Shown one piece after another: positions 43,346-52,046 of a DNA stretch of 64,000 nt (its first letter is position 1; each line of letters opens with the position of its first letter). The notes under the pieces are model-generated. The model saw nothing but the letters and a program-made list of their open reading frames with translations, had not been told where the DNA came from and searched no databases. This DNA comes from JACCVL01 sp963704295. GTDB lineage: Bacteria > Actinomycetota > Actinomycetes > Propionibacteriales > Nocardioidaceae. A program made the position numbers and the translations under genes. The stretch lies in assembly GCA_963704295.1 (NCBI GenBank), contig OY969884.1, positions 2,418,001 through 2,482,000 on the forward strand. The letters run 5' to 3'.

Positions 43346-44119
43346 ATGCTCGTACGCCTCGATGTCGACGACGCGGTCGCGACGATGCGGCTCGACCGGC
43401 CGAAGATGAACGTGCTGGACGCCGCGATGCAGGAGGAGATCCGCGCCGCCGCGGCGGAGGCTGCGGAGCGCGACGACGTCCGGGCCGTGGTCATCTACGG
43501 CGGCGAGAAGGTGTTCGCCGCGGGTGCGGACGTCAAGGAGATGAACGCCATGTCGTACACCGACATGGTCACCCACTCCGGTCGGCTGCAGTCGGCGTTC
43601 ACCGCGGTGGCGGCCATTCCGAAGCCGGTCGTCGCCGCCGTCACCGGCTACGCCCTCGGTGGTGGGCTCGAGCTGGCGCTGTGCGCCGACGTCAGGGTCT
43701 GCGCCGACGACGCACAGGTCGGACAGCCGGAGATCCTGTTGGGCATCATCCCGGGGGCCGGCGGCACCCAGCGGCTGGCCCGGCTGGTGGGTCCGAGCCG
43801 GGCCAAGGACATCATCTTCACCGGGCGCTTCGTGGCGGCGGCCGAGGCGCTGGAGATCGGCCTGGTCGACACCGTGGTGCCCGCCGCCGACGTTTACGCC
43901 GCCGCCCGCGCGTGGGCCGCACAGTTCGCGACCGGCCCGGCCTTCGCGCTGCGCGCGGCGAAGCAGGCGGTCGACCACGGCCTCGACACCGACCTGGCCA
44001 CCGGTCTGGAGATCGAGCGGCAGCAGTTCGCGGCGCTGTTCGCCACCGAGGACCGCAAGACCGGAATGGCGTCGTTCGTCGAGCAGGGGCCGGGCAAGGC
44101 GACGTTCACCGGCCGGTAG
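43346..44119 (+). CDS. Enoyl-CoA hydratase/isomerase
   Basis: This 257-aa crotonase-fold protein has the oxyanion segments FAAGADVKEMNAM and GYALGGGLELALCADVRVCADDAQVGQPEILLGIIPGAGGTQRLARLVG. Both catalytic Glu are present (GGGLELAL and PEILLG), as in true hydratases. It hydrates 2-enoyl-CoA to 3-hydroxyacyl-CoA in beta-oxidation or the reverse direction. TACGCT (43334-43339) is 6 nt before the ATG, so the mRNA looks leaderless; the frame opens further upstream but without likeness. Confidence 0.93.
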   Translation: MLVRLDVDDAVATMRLDRPKMNVLDAAMQEEIRAAAAEAAERDDVRAVVIYGGEKVFAAGADVKEMNAMSYTDMVTHSGRLQSAFTAVAAIPKPVVAAVTGYALGGGLELALCADVRVCADDAQVGQPEILLGIIPGAGGTQRLARLVGPSRAKDIIFTGRFVAAAEALEIGLVDTVVPAADVYAAARAWAAQFATGPAFALRAAKQAVDHGLDTDLATGLEIERQQFAALFATEDRKTGMASFVEQGPGKATFTGR

Positions 44120-44209
44120 GCGTGACTCCGCCGACGATCGCTCGTTACCAACGCGTACGAGTATGGTCGCGGGGGTGCGACCCGGGCTGGGGTCGGGGAG
44201 GAAAGAGGC

Positions 44210-44755
44210 ATGACCGTGAGTGACCAGAGGGCGTCCGGTTCGGCCGCCGAAGACGCTCGCCCCGACACCAACGACGAGCCGGACCGGGTCCAGGCGCGAG
44301 CCGGCACGCGCGGTGCTCGTCGCGCCGACCGGGACGGGGGCACCGCGGCGCCAGCGGCCGCGCAGAGCGGTGCAGAGCCGAGTGCAGCCGAGAAGAGCGA
44401 CGACCCCGCGAAGCCGGACAAGGAGTCCGGCCGTGGAATCGGCACCCAGGTCTCCGATGGTGTCACCGCCGTGCGCAATCGGATCGCGTCAGTGGTGTGG
44501 CTGATCGCGGTCCTCTGCGCCGTGGTGCTCGCGGTGGGCGCGCTGCTCACTGCGCTCGGTGACAACACCAACGACGGCAACCCGATCGTCGCCTTCATCC
44601 ACGACACGGCTCGCACGCTCGACGGCCCGTTCGGCAGCATCTTCTCCTTCGACGGCAAGGACGGTCGAACGAAGGAGATCCTGGTCAACTGGGGACTCGC
44701 CGCCCTGACCTACCTGGTCGCCGGCCGGATCCTCGACCGCATCATCCGGGCCTGA
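44210..44755 (+). CDS. Membrane protein with disordered charged N-terminus
   Basis: This 181-aa protein has an N-terminal part of about 90 residues that is low-complexity (Ala, Asp, Glu, Lys, Arg) and likely disordered in the cytosol. Two hydrophobic helices follow (RIASVVWLIAVLCAVVLAVGALLTALG and EILVNWGLAALTYLVAGRILDRIIR), separated by a loop with GPFGSIFSFDGKDGRTKE. Resembles small actinobacterial membrane proteins of unknown function. TATGGT (44162-44167) and GGAAAGAGG give a normal promoter and ribosome site. Confidence 0.72.
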   Translation: MTVSDQRASGSAAEDARPDTNDEPDRVQARAGTRGARRADRDGGTAAPAAAQSGAEPSAAEKSDDPAKPDKESGRGIGTQVSDGVTAVRNRIASVVWLIAVLCAVVLAVGALLTALGDNTNDGNPIVAFIHDTARTLDGPFGSIFSFDGKDGRTKEILVNWGLAALTYLVAGRILDRIIRA

Positions 44756-44765
44756 CCGCGCCAGG

Positions 44766-44825
44766 TAGCCTCCGGTCGCACGTACTCCGTCGACGAGGAG
44801 GCCCCCGGGCATGAGCAACGCATGA
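44766..44825 (+). promoter_or_regulatory. etfBA promoter and leader with a 4-codon mini-ORF
   Basis: TAGCCT (44766-44771) is a -10-like element. The strong Shine-Dalgarno GAGGAGG (44795-44801) is correctly spaced (9 nt) for ATG 44811, which encodes only Met-Ser-Asn-Ala before TGA 44823-44825. That TGA overlaps the etfB ATG at 44822 (ATGA). The etfB start is 20 nt from the Shine-Dalgarno, so its translation may depend on termination of the mini-ORF. Confidence 0.5.
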
Positions 44826-45616
44826 GGATCGTCGTGTGCGTGAAGCACGTGCCGGACGCGACCGGCAACCGGTCCTTCGATGCCGCGGACAACACCGTGG
44901 ACCGCGCGGGCGTCGACGGTCTGCTCTCCGAGCTCGACGAGTACCCGATCGAGGAGGCCCTGAAGCTCTCCGGCGACGACGGCGAGGTCGTGGTGCTGAC
45001 CGTCGGTCCGGACCCTGCGATGGATGCCGCACGCAAGGCGCTGCAGATGGGGGCACACGCGGCCGTGCACGTCGTCGACGGCGCCATCCACGGGTCCGAC
45101 GCCCCGGCCACGTCGCTGGTGCTGGCGCGAGCGGTCGAGCGGATCTCCGCCGACGGCGGGCCGGTCGACGTCGTCTTCTGCGGGATGTCGTCGACCGACG
45201 GCGCGATGGGCGTGGTCCCCGCGATGCTCGCCGAACGTCTCGGTCTGCCCGCGGTCACCTATGCCTCGGAGCTCAGCCACGCCGACGGCACGGTGACCGC
45301 GCGCCGAGACGGCGACCTGGCGACCGAGACCATCGAGGCCACCATGCCCGTGCTGGTGAGCGTCACCGACCACATCAACGAGCCTCGCTACCCGTCCTTC
45401 AAGGGGATCATGGCGGCCAAGAAGAAGCCGGTGCAGACCTGGTCGCTGGCCGACCTCGGGCTCGAACCCGAGCAGGTCGGGCTGTCGGCGGCCTGGACGC
45501 AGGTGCTCGGTTTCGAGGCTCGCCCGCCCCGGGCCAAGGGGACGGTGGTCCGTGACGAGGGCGGGGAGGGCGGCCGCGAGCTGGCCGACTTCCTCGCCGG
45601 CCAGAAGTTCGTCTGA
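44822..45616 (+). CDS. etfB: Electron transfer flavoprotein, beta subunit
   Basis: This 264-aa protein starts MRIVVCVKHVPDATGNRSF and has the ETF-beta signature VVCVKHVPD and the AMP-binding region DPAMDAARKALQMGAHAAVHV...FCGMSSTDGAMGVVPAMLAERLGLPAVTYASEL. It pairs with EtfA to carry electrons from acyl-CoA dehydrogenases to the respiratory chain. 14 bp before etfA. The start is fixed by homology despite its odd distance from the ribosome site. Confidence 0.96.
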   Translation: MRIVVCVKHVPDATGNRSFDAADNTVDRAGVDGLLSELDEYPIEEALKLSGDDGEVVVLTVGPDPAMDAARKALQMGAHAAVHVVDGAIHGSDAPATSLVLARAVERISADGGPVDVVFCGMSSTDGAMGVVPAMLAERLGLPAVTYASELSHADGTVTARRDGDLATETIEATMPVLVSVTDHINEPRYPSFKGIMAAKKKPVQTWSLADLGLEPEQVGLSAAWTQVLGFEARPPRAKGTVVRDEGGEGGRELADFLAGQKFV

Positions 45617-45630
45617 GAGGGAACCCAGCC

Positions 45631-46587
45631 ATGAGCGAGATCCTCGTCCTCGTCGACCACGTCGACGGCAGCGTGCGCAAGACGACCGCGGAACTGCTCA
45701 CCTTCGCGCGTCGGCTCGGCGAGCCGTCCGCGGTCTTCGTCGGTCCGGGCCTCGACGTCGCACGGGAGGCGCTGACGGCGCACGGCGCGGAGAAGATCTA
45801 CGTCGTGCAGGCGGCGGGCCTGACCGACTACCTGGTGGCCCCGAGAGTCGACGCGCTGGTCGCGCTGGTGCGAAAGGTCGGCCCTGCGGCCGTGCTCGTC
45901 CCGGCCGGTTCCGAGGCCCGTGAGGTGGCCGGTCGGCTCGCGGTCCGCATCGAGTCGGGCATCATCACCGACGCCGTCGACGTGGCTGCCGGCGCCGACG
46001 GCCCGATCACCACGCAGGCCGCCTTCGCCGGCAACTACACGGTGACCGCGACCGTCACCCGGGGGACGCCCATCATCGTCGTCAAGCCGAACGCGGTGAC
46101 CCCGGAGCAGGTGTCCGGTGCCGGCGTCGAGGAGACCGTCGACGTGACCGTCAGCGACGCCGCCCGCGGTGCCCGGATCACCGGCCGGGAGGACCGGAAG
46201 ACCACGGGCCGCCCGGAGCTGACCGAGGCGGCGATCGTGGTCTCGGGCGGACGGGGGACCGGCGGCGACTTCACCGAGGTGGAGGCGTTCGCCGACGCGC
46301 TCGGTGCTGCGGTCGGAGCGTCCAGGGCCGCGGTGGACTCCGGGTGGTACCCGCACTCGTACCAGGTCGGCCAGACCGGCAAGACCGTGTCGCCGCAGCT
46401 GTACGTCGCCTGCGGGATCTCCGGCGCCATCCAGCACCGCGCCGGGATGCAGACCTCGAAGACGATCGTCGCGGTGAACAAGGACGAGGAGGCGCCGATC
46501 TTCGAGCTCGTCGACTTCGGCGTCGTCGGTGATCTGAAGGCCGTCCTGCCGCGGGCGACCGAAGAGGTTCGGCGCCGCAAGGGCTGA
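45631..46587 (+). CDS. etfA: Electron transfer flavoprotein, alpha subunit
   Basis: This 318-aa protein has an N-terminal domain like EtfB and a C-terminal FAD domain with the ETF-alpha signature AVGASRAAVDSGWYPHSYQVGQTGKTVSPQLYVACGISGAIQHRAGMQTSKTIVAVNKDEEAPIFELVDFGVVGDL. Forms the FAD-bearing half of the ETF dimer. Cotranscribed with etfB. In this genome it probably serves acyl-CoA dehydrogenation linked to the acyl-CoA genes of the window. Confidence 0.97.
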   Translation: MSEILVLVDHVDGSVRKTTAELLTFARRLGEPSAVFVGPGLDVAREALTAHGAEKIYVVQAAGLTDYLVAPRVDALVALVRKVGPAAVLVPAGSEAREVAGRLAVRIESGIITDAVDVAAGADGPITTQAAFAGNYTVTATVTRGTPIIVVKPNAVTPEQVSGAGVEETVDVTVSDAARGARITGREDRKTTGRPELTEAAIVVSGGRGTGGDFTEVEAFADALGAAVGASRAAVDSGWYPHSYQVGQTGKTVSPQLYVACGISGAIQHRAGMQTSKTIVAVNKDEEAPIFELVDFGVVGDLKAVLPRATEEVRRRKG

Positions 46588-46603
46588 GGGGTCGCGCCGC
46601 GGA

Positions 46604-47860
46604 TCAGGTCATGGCCGCGGTGCGGTCGGTCACCCACAGCCCGACAAGACCGCGGAAGTGCGCGAGGAACCGCTCGTGCTCGTGCGCGGGGTAGGTGCTC
46701 GCCACCGTCTCACGGAGCAGCCGGTCGAAGTCGGGTCCGGAGACCCACTGCAGCACCTGCTCGTCCAGGTGCGGGAGGTGCTCGGCACACCACTCCCAGT
46801 ACGTCTCGGTGGAGAAGTACGCGTCGGCCAGCCGGAGGTACTCCCGGAGCTTGGCGTCGTGGTCGAGGCCGTCGTCGTCGGCGATGGCGAAGTACTCCCG
46901 GGTGCGCAGATCGATGCCGGTGCGACGGTCGGTCACCAGGCAGAACAGCGACCAGCGGACGAGCGCGGTCATGGCCCAGGGGAAGTAGTAGTGCAGCGAG
47001 GTCATTGCCACGTCCGGGCAGGCGTTCGCGTAGTCGATCGGGTGCACCTGGTCACCCTTGACCAGCATCTCGGCGGAGTTGAACTCCCAGCCGAAGAACG
47101 CGTTCACCACCCGGCTGACCGCAACGCACTGGTCGCCGCTGACCGGCGACAGGAAGTTGTGCGAGACCGCGTACCGGTTGTGCATCGGCTGCTCGGGCCG
47201 GAAGTCCATCACCATCGTCTCGGGTCCGATGGACAGGGCGCGGGCGAAGACGTCGTAGTCGACGGTTGCCTGCAGGTGCATCAGCATCTCGCCGGACTCG
47301 TCGTAGGCGCGGTGCAGGTCGGCACGGTTCTCGATCCGCGAGACGCCGCGCCAGCCGCCTCCGTCGAACGGCTTCATGTACATCGGGTAGCCGAGGTCGT
47401 CGGCGATGGCGTCGAGGTCGAACGCCTGGTTGTACCGCTCTGACGTGTACGCCCACCGGGCGTTGTCGACCGGGTTCTTGTACGGGACCAGCACCGTCCG
47501 CGGGATCTTCAGGCCGAGCCGGAGCATGGCGCAGTAGGCGCTGTGCTTCTCCATCGACTGGAACGTGAACGGAGAGTTCAGCAGGTACGTGTCGTTCATC
47601 AGCGCGGCCTTCTTCAGCCACTCCCGCGGGTGGTAGTACCAGTGCGCCAGGCGGTCGATCACCAGATCGGTGCGCACCGGGTCGGCGAGGTCGAACGGCT
47701 CCACGGTGAGCCGCTCGACCTCGACCTCGTGCAGGCGTCCCGCGCCGTCGACGATCGGACCGACCCGGCGCAGAATCTGCTCGAACGCGAGCGGCCAGTC
47801 CTCTTCGGCTCCGAGAAGCAGGCCGATCAGGTGACGCGAGGTCCCAGCGGTATCGGACAC
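46604..47860 (-). CDS. ATP-grasp ligase-like protein of unknown substrate
   Basis: This 418-aa protein has an ATP-grasp core: GLKIPRTVLVPYKNP; the glycine-rich loop YPMYMKPFDGGGWRGVSRIENRADL; MVMDFRPEQPMHNRYAV; and the metal-binding GWEFNSAEMLVKGDQVHPIDYANACPD. Such enzymes join a carboxylate to an amine or thiol using ATP. Two further conserved-looking blocks, HWYYHPREWLKKAALMNDTYLLNSPFTFQSMEKHSAYCAMLRLG and WSLFCLVTDRRTGIDLRTREYFA, are not assigned. Third gene of an operon with two esterases (18 bp after the second). Substrate unknown; GTG start. Confidence 0.75.
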   Translation of the reverse strand: MSDTAGTSRHLIGLLLGAEEDWPLAFEQILRRVGPIVDGAGRLHEVEVERLTVEPFDLADPVRTDLVIDRLAHWYYHPREWLKKAALMNDTYLLNSPFTFQSMEKHSAYCAMLRLGLKIPRTVLVPYKNPVDNARWAYTSERYNQAFDLDAIADDLGYPMYMKPFDGGGWRGVSRIENRADLHRAYDESGEMLMHLQATVDYDVFARALSIGPETMVMDFRPEQPMHNRYAVSHNFLSPVSGDQCVAVSRVVNAFFGWEFNSAEMLVKGDQVHPIDYANACPDVAMTSLHYYFPWAMTALVRWSLFCLVTDRRTGIDLRTREYFAIADDDGLDHDAKLREYLRLADAYFSTETYWEWCAEHLPHLDEQVLQWVSGPDFDRLLRETVASTYPAHEHERFLAHFRGLVGLWVTDRTAAMT

Positions 47861-47878
47861 GCGCGCACCGTATCGAGG

Positions 47879-48625
47879 TCAGCAGAAGCGGGGCAGGTGG
47901 TGCGCGATCTGCCGCTGCCACCAGGGCCAGTCGTGGGCGGCGTCGTGGCCCCACTCGTCCAGCTCGCAATGGATCGCCCGGTCCTGCAGCAGCTTGGCCA
48001 TCCTCCGAGCGGACGGCAGTGACCCGGTCGGATGCGTCTCCCACGCGCCCTGGCCCACCACGAGGACCACGGTGAGGCGACGGCGCAGCCACTCCAGGTG
48101 CTCCCCGCTGAGCCGCGGGACGTAGTCGCTCGGGTTGTTGAAATACGCTGCGTCGGACCGCTCGCCCCAGGCGTGCCACTCGGCGGGGTCGTAGTTGCCG
48201 GACTGGCAGATCGCCACCGGGAACAGGTCCGCCCGCTTCAGCGTCAGGTTGAGCGCGTGGAAGGCACCGAGGCTGCACCCGGTCAGCAGCGCGTCCGTCG
48301 CGCCGGGGGTGTCCCGGCCGATGGCCGGCACCACCTGGTCACACACCCACGCCTCGTAGCGCTCGTGCCGGCGGGCCCGCTCCTCGATCGACAGGGAGCG
48401 GTCGGACCAGCTGAGATGGTCGAAGGCGTCGACGCAGTACAGCTTGACCCGGCCGGCCTCGATCAGCGGCGCGACCGCGTCCACCATCCCGTTCGCCTCG
48501 TAGTCCCAGGCCCGGCCCTGCTCGCTGGGAAAGACCACCACCGGTCGGCCCCAGTGGCCGTAGCGGATCACGGTCCCCGGCCGGTCCAGGCCGGCTGCGG
48601 CCAGCTCCACCTGCTCGCGCTGCAC
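47879..48625 (-). CDS. Esterase of the enterochelin-esterase/antigen-85-like type
   Basis: This 248-aa alpha/beta-hydrolase has the nucleophile elbow LLTGCSLGAFHALNLTLK (GCSLGA), RYGHWGRPVVVFPSEQGRAWDYEANGMVDAV near its start and a C-terminal His in LDEWGHDAAHDWPWWQ. It has no signal peptide, so it acts in the cytosol. Middle gene of the esterase-esterase-ATP-grasp operon, 1 nt after the first gene's stop. Substrate unknown. Confidence 0.8.
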   Translation of the reverse strand: MQREQVELAAAGLDRPGTVIRYGHWGRPVVVFPSEQGRAWDYEANGMVDAVAPLIEAGRVKLYCVDAFDHLSWSDRSLSIEERARRHERYEAWVCDQVVPAIGRDTPGATDALLTGCSLGAFHALNLTLKRADLFPVAICQSGNYDPAEWHAWGERSDAAYFNNPSDYVPRLSGEHLEWLRRRLTVVLVVGQGAWETHPTGSLPSARRMAKLLQDRAIHCELDEWGHDAAHDWPWWQRQIAHHLPRFC

Positions 48626-48626
48626 G

Positions 48627-49682
48627 TCAGCCCCAGACCCGTTGCAGCAGGGCGGTCAGGTGGGGGTCGAGCACGTCCCGCCAGGAGGTGTAGCTGTGCA
48701 CGTCCGGGTGCTCGGCGTACGAGACCTCAATCCCGAGCGCGTCGAGCCGTGCCGCCAGCACCCGGTTGTTGTGCACGTTCTCCTCGGCCGATCCGCAGGT
48801 GAGCGTCACGTACGGGGTGGACGGCGGGGTCTCGGCGCGGAGCACCCGCTGCACGAAGCTGCTGACGGCGGTGAAGCCGCTGAAGCCGACCTCCTGTGGA
48901 TCGGTCTCCTCGGTGAAGAACGAGCCGGACTGGCAGAGCAGGCCGGCGAAGGTCCCGGGGTGCGCCCACTCGGCATGCAGCGCGGCCAGCCCGCCGAGAC
49001 TGGCCCCGGCGAGCACGACGTCCGGCGCACAGGCGTAGCGGTCGCGGACGGCCGGGAGGACCCGGTGGGTGAGGACCGCGGCGTAGTCGAGGTCGGCGGA
49101 GTACCAGCTGTTCCGCTCACCGGGGTGGACGAGGGCCAGCCGCAGCCGGGGCAGCTCGCCCTCCGCGACCATCGCCGCGATGTAGCGGTCCAGGGCGGCG
49201 TAGGCGACCAGCTCCGGCCCGTCGTGCGCCAGCAGCAGCGGCAGTGTCTCCCCGGGCTCGGCATCCGCCGGCGACCAGACCTGGACCGCGACGTCTCCGA
49301 GAGTCGTTCCGGCGACGGTGAGCGGCTCGAGTCGCGCGCCGACCGGCTGCACGTCGAGCCAGGCCGGGGCTGAGTATCCGGGCAGCTCGAGCACCGAGTG
49401 CTCCCCGAAGGCGCCGTCGACGCGGCGCGGGTTGGTCGGGTCGGTGATGGTGCGGCTCGCACCGTCCTGGTCGCGCACCTCGAACAGGTACTCCATCCGG
49501 TGCACCGTCGGCCGGGGCAGGCGCAGCTCCCACCCTCCGTCGATTCGCTCCAGTGCCAGCACGTCCGCCGGCAGGCCGAGGTCCTGCCACAGCCGGACGG
49601 CGGCCAGCTGGCGATCAGGGTCGGCGAGCCGGAAGACCAGCTCGGCGCCCTCGACGGTGCTGCGGAGGGCGTGGTCGGACAT
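48627..49682 (-). CDS. Enterochelin-esterase-like hydrolase with N-terminal CBM48-like domain
   Basis: This protein of about 351 aa starts at the ATG at 49682. Residues 1-105 form an early-set/CBM48-like beta domain (LVFRLADPDRQLAAVRLWQDLG...GWELRLPRPTVHRMEYLFEV). The hydrolase domain has the elbow LAGASLGGLAALHAEWAHPG (GASLGG) and the His in HPDVHSYTSWRDVLDPHL, as in Fes/IroD esterases. TAGGTT (49690-49695) lies 7 nt before this ATG, giving a leaderless start; a TTG at 49691 is within that element. First gene of the operon. No siderophore genes are near, so siderophore hydrolysis is doubtful. Confidence 0.8.
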   Translation of the reverse strand: MSDHALRSTVEGAELVFRLADPDRQLAAVRLWQDLGLPADVLALERIDGGWELRLPRPTVHRMEYLFEVRDQDGASRTITDPTNPRRVDGAFGEHSVLELPGYSAPAWLDVQPVGARLEPLTVAGTTLGDVAVQVWSPADAEPGETLPLLLAHDGPELVAYAALDRYIAAMVAEGELPRLRLALVHPGERNSWYSADLDYAAVLTHRVLPAVRDRYACAPDVVLAGASLGGLAALHAEWAHPGTFAGLLCQSGSFFTEETDPQEVGFSGFTAVSSFVQRVLRAETPPSTPYVTLTCGSAEENVHNNRVLAARLDALGIEVSYAEHPDVHSYTSWRDVLDPHLTALLQRVWG

Positions 49683-49689
49683 GTCCGGC

Positions 49690-49736
49690 AACCTAGCGGG
49701 ACACGCAGCCGGCGGCGCCGCCGTGCTGACTAGGCT
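49690..49736. promoter_or_regulatory. Divergent leaderless promoters (esterase operon / cysteine desulfurase)
   Basis: A minus-strand TAGGTT (49690-49695) lies 7 nt before the esterase ATG at 49682. A plus-strand TAGGCT (49731-49736) lies 8 nt before the ATG at 49745. Neither gene has a Shine-Dalgarno. The spacing is the same as in several other promoters of the window. Confidence 0.5.
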
Positions 49737-49744
49737 GACCAGCG

Positions 49745-50950
49745 ATGTCCGTGTCCCGGCGGGTGCGCCCGCACTACCTCGACCACGCGGCGACCACGCC
49801 GATGGTTCCGGCTGCCGTCGCCGAGCTGCAGCAGCGGGCAGGAGAGGTCGGCAATGCCTCCTCGTTGCACGCCTCGGGACGCCGGGCCCGCCGGTGGGTC
49901 GAGGAGGCTCGCGAGCGCCTCGCGGCGGCGGTCGGCGCTCGGCCCAGCGAGGTGGTCTTCACCGGCGGCGGGACCGAGGCGGACAACCTGGCCGTCAAGG
50001 GCGCGTACTGGGCCGGTCGGGCCGGCGGCCGCCGGCGGGTGATCACCAGCGCGGTGGAACACCATGCGCTCCTCGACTCGGCGCTCTGGCTCGCTGCCCA
50101 GGAAGGTGCGGAGGTCGAGCTGCTCCCCGTCGACACCGACGGGGTGGTGCGACCGGACGCCCTCGCCACCGCACTCGCCCGGTCGGCCGCCGACGTCGCC
50201 CTGGTGTCCTGCATGTGGGTCAACAACGAGGTGGGCACCGTGCAGCCGGTCGCCGACCTGGCCGCCATCGCGCACGAGCACGGAGTCCCCGTGCACAGTG
50301 ACGCGGTGCAGGCGATCGGGCAGCTGCCGGTGGACTTCGGCGCCGTCGCGGTGGACGCGCTGACGATCAGTGGGCACAAGGTGGGCGGGCCGGCCGGGGT
50401 CGGTGCACTGCTCGTCCGGCGCGACGTGGACATGGTGCCGCTGCTGCACGGCGGCGGCCAGGAGCGGGACCTGCGCTCCGGCACCGCCGACGTGCCCGGC
50501 ATCTGTGCCTTCGCCGTCGCGGTCGAGCTGGCCGTCGGCCGCCGCGAGACGCAGGCGCGCCGGCTCGCCGCGCTGCGTGCGGACCTGGTCGAGCGGGTGC
50601 GGGCCGCGGTGCCGGATGTGGTCCTGAACGGGCCGGGCGCCGACGCCGGCCCGGACCGCCGAGCGCCCGGCATCGCGCACCTGACCTTCCCCGGCTGTGA
50701 CGGGGACGCCCTGCTGATGCAGCTCGACGCGCAGGGCATCGAGTGCTCCACCGGCTCGGCCTGCACCGCCGGTGTCCCGCAGCCCAGCCATGTCCTGCTG
50801 GCCATGGGACGGGACGACGCGGCCGCCAGCGGCTCGCTGCGGTTCAGTCTCGGCCACGACTCCACCTCGGCCGACGTGGACGCCCTCGCGGTGGCGATCG
50901 GGCCCGTCGTCGAGCGGGCACGGGCCGCGCTAGCCGTAGGGAGGAGCTGA
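49745..50950 (+). CDS. Cysteine desulfurase
   Basis: This 401-aa PLP enzyme of the NifS/IscS type has YLDHAATTPM, VEHHALLDS, SCMWVNNEVGTVQPVADLA, HSDAVQAIGQLPVDF, the PLP lysine in TISGHKVGGPAGVGALLVRRD and the catalytic Cys loop ECSTGSACTAGVPQPSHVLLAMG. It removes sulfur from cysteine, giving a persulfide for MnmA and possibly Fe-S assembly. One nt before mnmA, first gene of the chain. The order cysteine desulfurase-mnmA is common in actinobacteria. Confidence 0.95.
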   Translation: MSVSRRVRPHYLDHAATTPMVPAAVAELQQRAGEVGNASSLHASGRRARRWVEEARERLAAAVGARPSEVVFTGGGTEADNLAVKGAYWAGRAGGRRRVITSAVEHHALLDSALWLAAQEGAEVELLPVDTDGVVRPDALATALARSAADVALVSCMWVNNEVGTVQPVADLAAIAHEHGVPVHSDAVQAIGQLPVDFGAVAVDALTISGHKVGGPAGVGALLVRRDVDMVPLLHGGGQERDLRSGTADVPGICAFAVAVELAVGRRETQARRLAALRADLVERVRAAVPDVVLNGPGADAGPDRRAPGIAHLTFPGCDGDALLMQLDAQGIECSTGSACTAGVPQPSHVLLAMGRDDAAASGSLRFSLGHDSTSADVDALAVAIGPVVERARAALAVGRS

Positions 50951-50951
50951 C

Positions 50952-52046
50952 GTGCGGGTGCTGGCCGCGATGTCCGGCGGGGTCGACTCGGCCGTCGCGG
51001 CGGCACGGGCGGTCGACGCCGGCGATGACGTCACCGGCGTGCACCTCGCGCTGTCCCGCAACCCGCAGTCGTACCGGACCGGTGCCCGCGGCTGCTGCAC
51101 CGCGGAGGACGCCCGCGACGCACGCCGGGCGGCCGACGTGCTCGGGATCCCGTTCTACGTCTGGGACCTGTCCGATCAGTTCGCCCGGGACGTCGTGGAC
51201 GACTTCGTGGACGAGTACGCCGCCGGACGGACCCCGAACCCGTGTGTGCGCTGCAACGAGCGGATCAAGTTCGCCGCCGTGCTGGACCGCGCGCTGGCTC
51301 TGGGCTTCGACGCGGTCGTCACCGGGCACTACGCCCAGGTTCTCCCCGGCCCGCGCGGCCCCGAGCTGCACCGGTCCGCGGACCCCGCCAAGGACCAGTC
51401 CTATGTGCTGGCGGTGCTTACCGCGGAGCGGCTGGAGCACGCCCGGTTCCCGCTGGGCGACACCGTCAAGTCCGACGTGCGGGCCGAGGCACACGGCCGC
51501 GGCCTGGCGGTCGCGGAGAAGCCGGACAGCCACGACGTCTGCTTCATCGCCGACGGAGACACCGCGGGCTTCCTGCGCCGCCGGCTCGGAGAGCGACCGG
51601 GCGACGTGGTGAGCGAGTCGGGCGAGCGGCTGGGCGGGCACGACGGTGCGTACGCCTTCACCGTCGGCCAGCGGCGCGGGCTGGGCATCTCCACCCCGGC
51701 GGCCGATGGGCGGCCCCGGTACGTGCTGAACGTGGAGCCGGTGTCCGGCCGGGTCACGGTGGGCGGGCACGACGCGCTGGCCGTCACCGCCGTGGAGGCG
51801 GTGCGACCGCGCTGGTGCGGTCCGGCGCCGGACGTCCGCGGTGGCCCGCTGGCCTGCACCGCACAGCTGCGCGCGCACGGCGCGCCGGTGCCGGCCCGGG
51901 TCGACGTGCGTGCCGCGGGCGTGCGCGTCGACCTCGACCGCCCGGTTCACGGCGTCGCGCCCGGCCAGACCGTCGTGGTCTACGACGGCACCCGGGTGGT
52001 GGGCGGCGCGACCATCTCCCGGACCTATCAGGGCGCACCGGCGTGA
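50952..52046 (+). CDS. mnmA: tRNA-specific 2-thiouridylase
   Basis: This 364-aa protein has the PP-loop AMSGGVDSAVAAARAVDAG at the start. The catalytic cysteines are in GRTPNPCVRCNERIKF and KPDSHDVCFIADGD, followed by GQRRGLGISTP and a C-terminal beta domain. It adds the 2-thio group at wobble uridine 34 of Lys/Glu/Gln tRNA with sulfur from the desulfurase. GTG start; the stop overlaps the next GTG (GTGA). Confidence 0.96.
   Translation: MRVLAAMSGGVDSAVAAARAVDAGDDVTGVHLALSRNPQSYRTGARGCCTAEDARDARRAADVLGIPFYVWDLSDQFARDVVDDFVDEYAAGRTPNPCVRCNERIKFAAVLDRALALGFDAVVTGHYAQVLPGPRGPELHRSADPAKDQSYVLAVLTAERLEHARFPLGDTVKSDVRAEAHGRGLAVAEKPDSHDVCFIADGDTAGFLRRRLGERPGDVVSESGERLGGHDGAYAFTVGQRRGLGISTPAADGRPRYVLNVEPVSGRVTVGGHDALAVTAVEAVRPRWCGPAPDVRGGPLACTAQLRAHGAPVPARVDVRAAGVRVDLDRPVHGVAPGQTVVVYDGTRVVGGATISRTYQGAPA

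Noticed and set aside
49683..49691. TTG start for the esterase at 49691
   Set aside because: It overlaps the -10-like element; the ATG at 49682 is correctly spaced for a leaderless mRNA.
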